From Pseudomonadota bacterium (GTDB lineage Bacteria; Pseudomonadota; Gammaproteobacteria; Burkholderiales; SG8-39), in contig JAJZUN010000174.1 of the NCBI GenBank assembly GCA_021848555.1, positions 1 to 6,394 of the forward strand: a stretch of 6,394 bases of DNA. Direction: 5' to 3'. Each line of letters begins with the position of its first letter. Position 1 is the first letter of the stretch. Shown one piece after another: positions 4,748 to 6,394 of the stretch. The notes beneath the pieces were generated by a model. The model had not been told where the DNA came from and did not search any database. It was given only the letters and a program-made list of their open reading frames with translations. A program made the translations under genes and the position numbers.

Positions 4748-6244
4748 ATGAAATATGAGCAAGTGAAGTCACTGACGCCTGCACAGGTGCACGAAATTCG
4801 CAGGCGCTGGCTGAACGACTCGTCTTTTATTGGCTTTCCAGACGCGGAGCGTGACACAGTCCAGGATCGTTGGTTCGACAATCTGCTCGTACAGCCCGAT
4901 TGGTTTCCGAATGCCATTTCCAGGACGGCAACGGTTGCTGTGGCTCGCAAAGGCGCTGGCAAATCAGCAGTGCGGCTGACAAGCATTGAGCGTCGTAAGC
5001 CAGATGCCAAAACGCTAATAGTGGAAGCTTCAGCGGACGAACTCGCTTCGCTACACGCGGAACGCTTGGCAAAAGCGGCGGAGCGTGGATACGGAGCGGT
5101 TTCCGATTGGATGCAGATTTACGCGGATTTGATCTGTCGACGGCTTGCTCATGAGATGAGCGGGCGGCTTCTTACCAACGACGACGAGATCTGCATACGC
5201 GCTTGGGCGACGACCAAAGGAATTACGGAACGCGATTTCGGCGAACGGATAGTCGATGTTCTGAAGACACTTGTACCTTGGGCCAAGCAGGTCACTGCCG
5301 AGAATGCGGAGCAGGAAAAAGATAGTGCAGATCGGATAGCTCGTGTTGCGCAAGCCACCAGTTTCGCGCTGTATGTCGATGACTTCGACAACCTGCAAGA
5401 GAAGGGCGGCGCGACTAATATTCGATTGATTCGTGACGCAATCGAGGCGGCCGACAGGATCACTCATCACAACAAGAGCGCTGAAGTCCATCTATTCATG
5501 CGGCAAGACCTCTGGCTCAACATTAACCCGGGCTGGCATTACGCAGACAAGGTAAGCGGTGTCGTACACCTAAATTGGGATGTCGGCGACTTAAGGAAGT
5601 GGACAGCTCAGAGGCTCCGGCTTGCCATCGCAGTGGCCCTGAATGCGGATCCAAAGTCGATTCGGGTGCCGTTTGATGATATGTGGCACGTATTCTTCAC
5701 GCCGGAAGTGACGTTGAGGGACAGGTCCAAGAGTGATTCCTTTAGCTACTTCGTGCGTAGATCAATGTACACGCCGCGCAGCTTGCGAGCCATAATAAAA
5801 TATGCACTTGATGGGGCAGATAAACTACCTGTTTCTGATGTCGAGATTCAGGATGCGGAGTGGAGCTACTCGACTGAACAGCTTGAGTTCTTGAAAACCG
5901 AGTTTGGTGGACTTTGTGCTGGCCTAGATATTTGCCTGCAGTCTTTCACTGGGAAGCCTCTCGAGTGGATTGCATCAGATCTTTATAAGCATCTTCGCGG
6001 TCTGATTGGTAACGGCCAAGTCAAGCTTCAAAATGGTGTATCGTACGGCGAACCGGATATTGCGCTTGCGCGATTCCTATATCGAATTGGCTTCCTAGAA
6101 GTGCGTTACCCACAGGGTGATCGATACGAGGTCCGTGACGTAATGCGCCATCCTGATCATTGGAAAAGCGTCAGAACGGACGACGCCGTGCGATGGGCCG
6201 TTCGGAGCGCCTTTTTCAATGCCCTAAAGGCGCATCGTGCATGA
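4748..6244 (+). CDS. P-loop ATPase, Sll1717 / ORC-CDC6-like
   Basis: This is a 498-aa protein counted from ATG 4748, chosen because GGGAG lies 5 nt upstream. ATGs at 4727 and 4736 are in frame but lack a ribosome-binding site. The Walker A motif is ARKGAGKS (66-73), with Ala in place of the usual first Gly. Walker B is FALYVDDFD (206-214). A sensor-1-like strand VHLFMRQDLW (247-256) is followed by DKVSGVVHLNW (267-277) and a helix rich in Arg. TPRSLR (342-347) is a sensor-2-like segment. The C-terminal 100 residues have the pattern of a winged helix. This order matches stand-alone ATPases annotated as the Sll1717 family and related to ORC/CDC6 AAA+ proteins, many found in accessory or defence islands. 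There is no membrane segment, so it should be cytosolic. The DNA is noticeably less GC-rich than the left half of the window, which suggests acquired cargo. Its substrate and partner are unknown. Confidence 0.8.
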   Translation: MKYEQVKSLTPAQVHEIRRRWLNDSSFIGFPDAERDTVQDRWFDNLLVQPDWFPNAISRTATVAVARKGAGKSAVRLTSIERRKPDAKTLIVEASADELASLHAERLAKAAERGYGAVSDWMQIYADLICRRLAHEMSGRLLTNDDEICIRAWATTKGITERDFGERIVDVLKTLVPWAKQVTAENAEQEKDSADRIARVAQATSFALYVDDFDNLQEKGGATNIRLIRDAIEAADRITHHNKSAEVHLFMRQDLWLNINPGWHYADKVSGVVHLNWDVGDLRKWTAQRLRLAIAVALNADPKSIRVPFDDMWHVFFTPEVTLRDRSKSDSFSYFVRRSMYTPRSLRAIIKYALDGADKLPVSDVEIQDAEWSYSTEQLEFLKTEFGGLCAGLDICLQSFTGKPLEWIASDLYKHLRGLIGNGQVKLQNGVSYGEPDIALARFLYRIGFLEVRYPQGDRYEVRDVMRHPDHWKSVRTDDAVRWAVRSAFFNALKAHRA

Positions 6245-6291
6245 AGTTTATTGCTCTTTCACCATTCCCCGACATTTTGCGCGAAGCCTAG
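6241..6291 (+). pseudogene. 16-codon frame overlapping the ATPase stop; possible truncated partner gene
   Basis: An ATG at 6241 overlaps the ATPase stop in the four bases ATGA, the usual junction of tightly coupled operon genes. The frame reads MKFIALSPFPDILREA and then ends at TAG (6289-6291). That is too short for a typical protein, but it starts like an ordinary N-terminus. A deletion, insertion or nonsense change may have removed the partner, or the overlap may be chance, since TGA is preceded by A about a quarter of the time. Confidence 0.3.
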
Positions 6292-6394
6292 CAAGGCCGG
6301 TGAATTCAGACATTGACCGACAAGCTGGGAAGATCGGTGGTCGCGTCCCGCGACGTGGTGTAGGTCCACAGCCCGGACAGGCTGAGCTACACGG
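6292..6394. repeat. Right-end stretch with two adjacent hairpins
   Basis: GTCGCG-TCC-CGCGAC (6340-6354) is a perfect 6-bp hairpin. Three bases later GTGTAG (6358-6363) pairs with CTACAC (6387-6392), enclosing CAGCC/GGCTG (6369-6373 with 6380-6384). No gene is supported on either strand. On the minus strand the end begins GTGTAGCTCAG, which resembles a tRNA D-arm, but the rest does not fold as a tRNA. It could be a transposon end, a recombination site or an extragenic palindrome; the window ends before this can be decided. Confidence 0.4.

Noticed and set aside
6340..6394. Possible minus-strand tRNA starting GTGTAGCTCAG.
   Set aside because: Only a D-arm-like string is present; no anticodon arm, T-arm with TTCRA loop, or 3' acceptor follows.
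1..6394. CRISPR array.
   Set aside because: No regularly spaced direct repeats of suitable length were seen anywhere in the window.

Overview
This window looks like part of an integrative mobile element or genomic island from a high-GC Pseudomonadota. The evidence for the phylum is a tRNA-Asn segment with an encoded CCA, a proteobacterial-type lipoprotein signal and GC-rich codon use. I cannot name the genus.

Left part (1-1964): a G/T-rich flank leads into the 3' part of a tRNA-Asn(GTT), from anticodon loop to CCA. It is followed by a strong intrinsic terminator on the same strand. A large serine recombinase gene on the minus strand reads through both, so its last 13 codons and stop are the antisense of the tRNA. 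A 68-codon gene lies 2 bp upstream of the recombinase and appears translationally coupled to it.

Middle part (1965-4272): the only well-supported gene is a 288-aa minus-strand protein resembling the replication-relaxation (Replic_Relax) family: a winged helix followed by a D...ExE core. The rest is structure-rich DNA. It holds a 23-bp REP-like palindrome and a roughly 150-nt hairpin with a 27-pair basal stem that contains only Watson-Crick and G-U pairs when read as + strand RNA. A very GC-rich block of nested hairpins covers 3336-3840, and 3950-4250 carries further hairpins. Long open frames in the GC-rich block look like artefacts of low stop-codon density.

Right part (4273-6394): base composition is clearly lower in GC, as expected of separately acquired cargo. 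It encodes a small two-cysteine lipoprotein and a 498-aa P-loop ATPase of the Sll1717/ORC-CDC6-like type, often seen in accessory and defence loci. The ATPase stop overlaps, as ATGA, the start of a frame that ends after 16 codons, possibly the stump of a lost partner gene. Two strong hairpins close the window.

Inferred overall layout: the recombinase and its tRNA-Asn target site move the element, the Replic_Relax-like protein and hairpin DNA may serve replication or mobilisation, and the lipoprotein and ATPase are cargo. The leading candidates for something undescribed are the 2109-2260 structured RNA and the recombinase/tRNA/terminator overlap.
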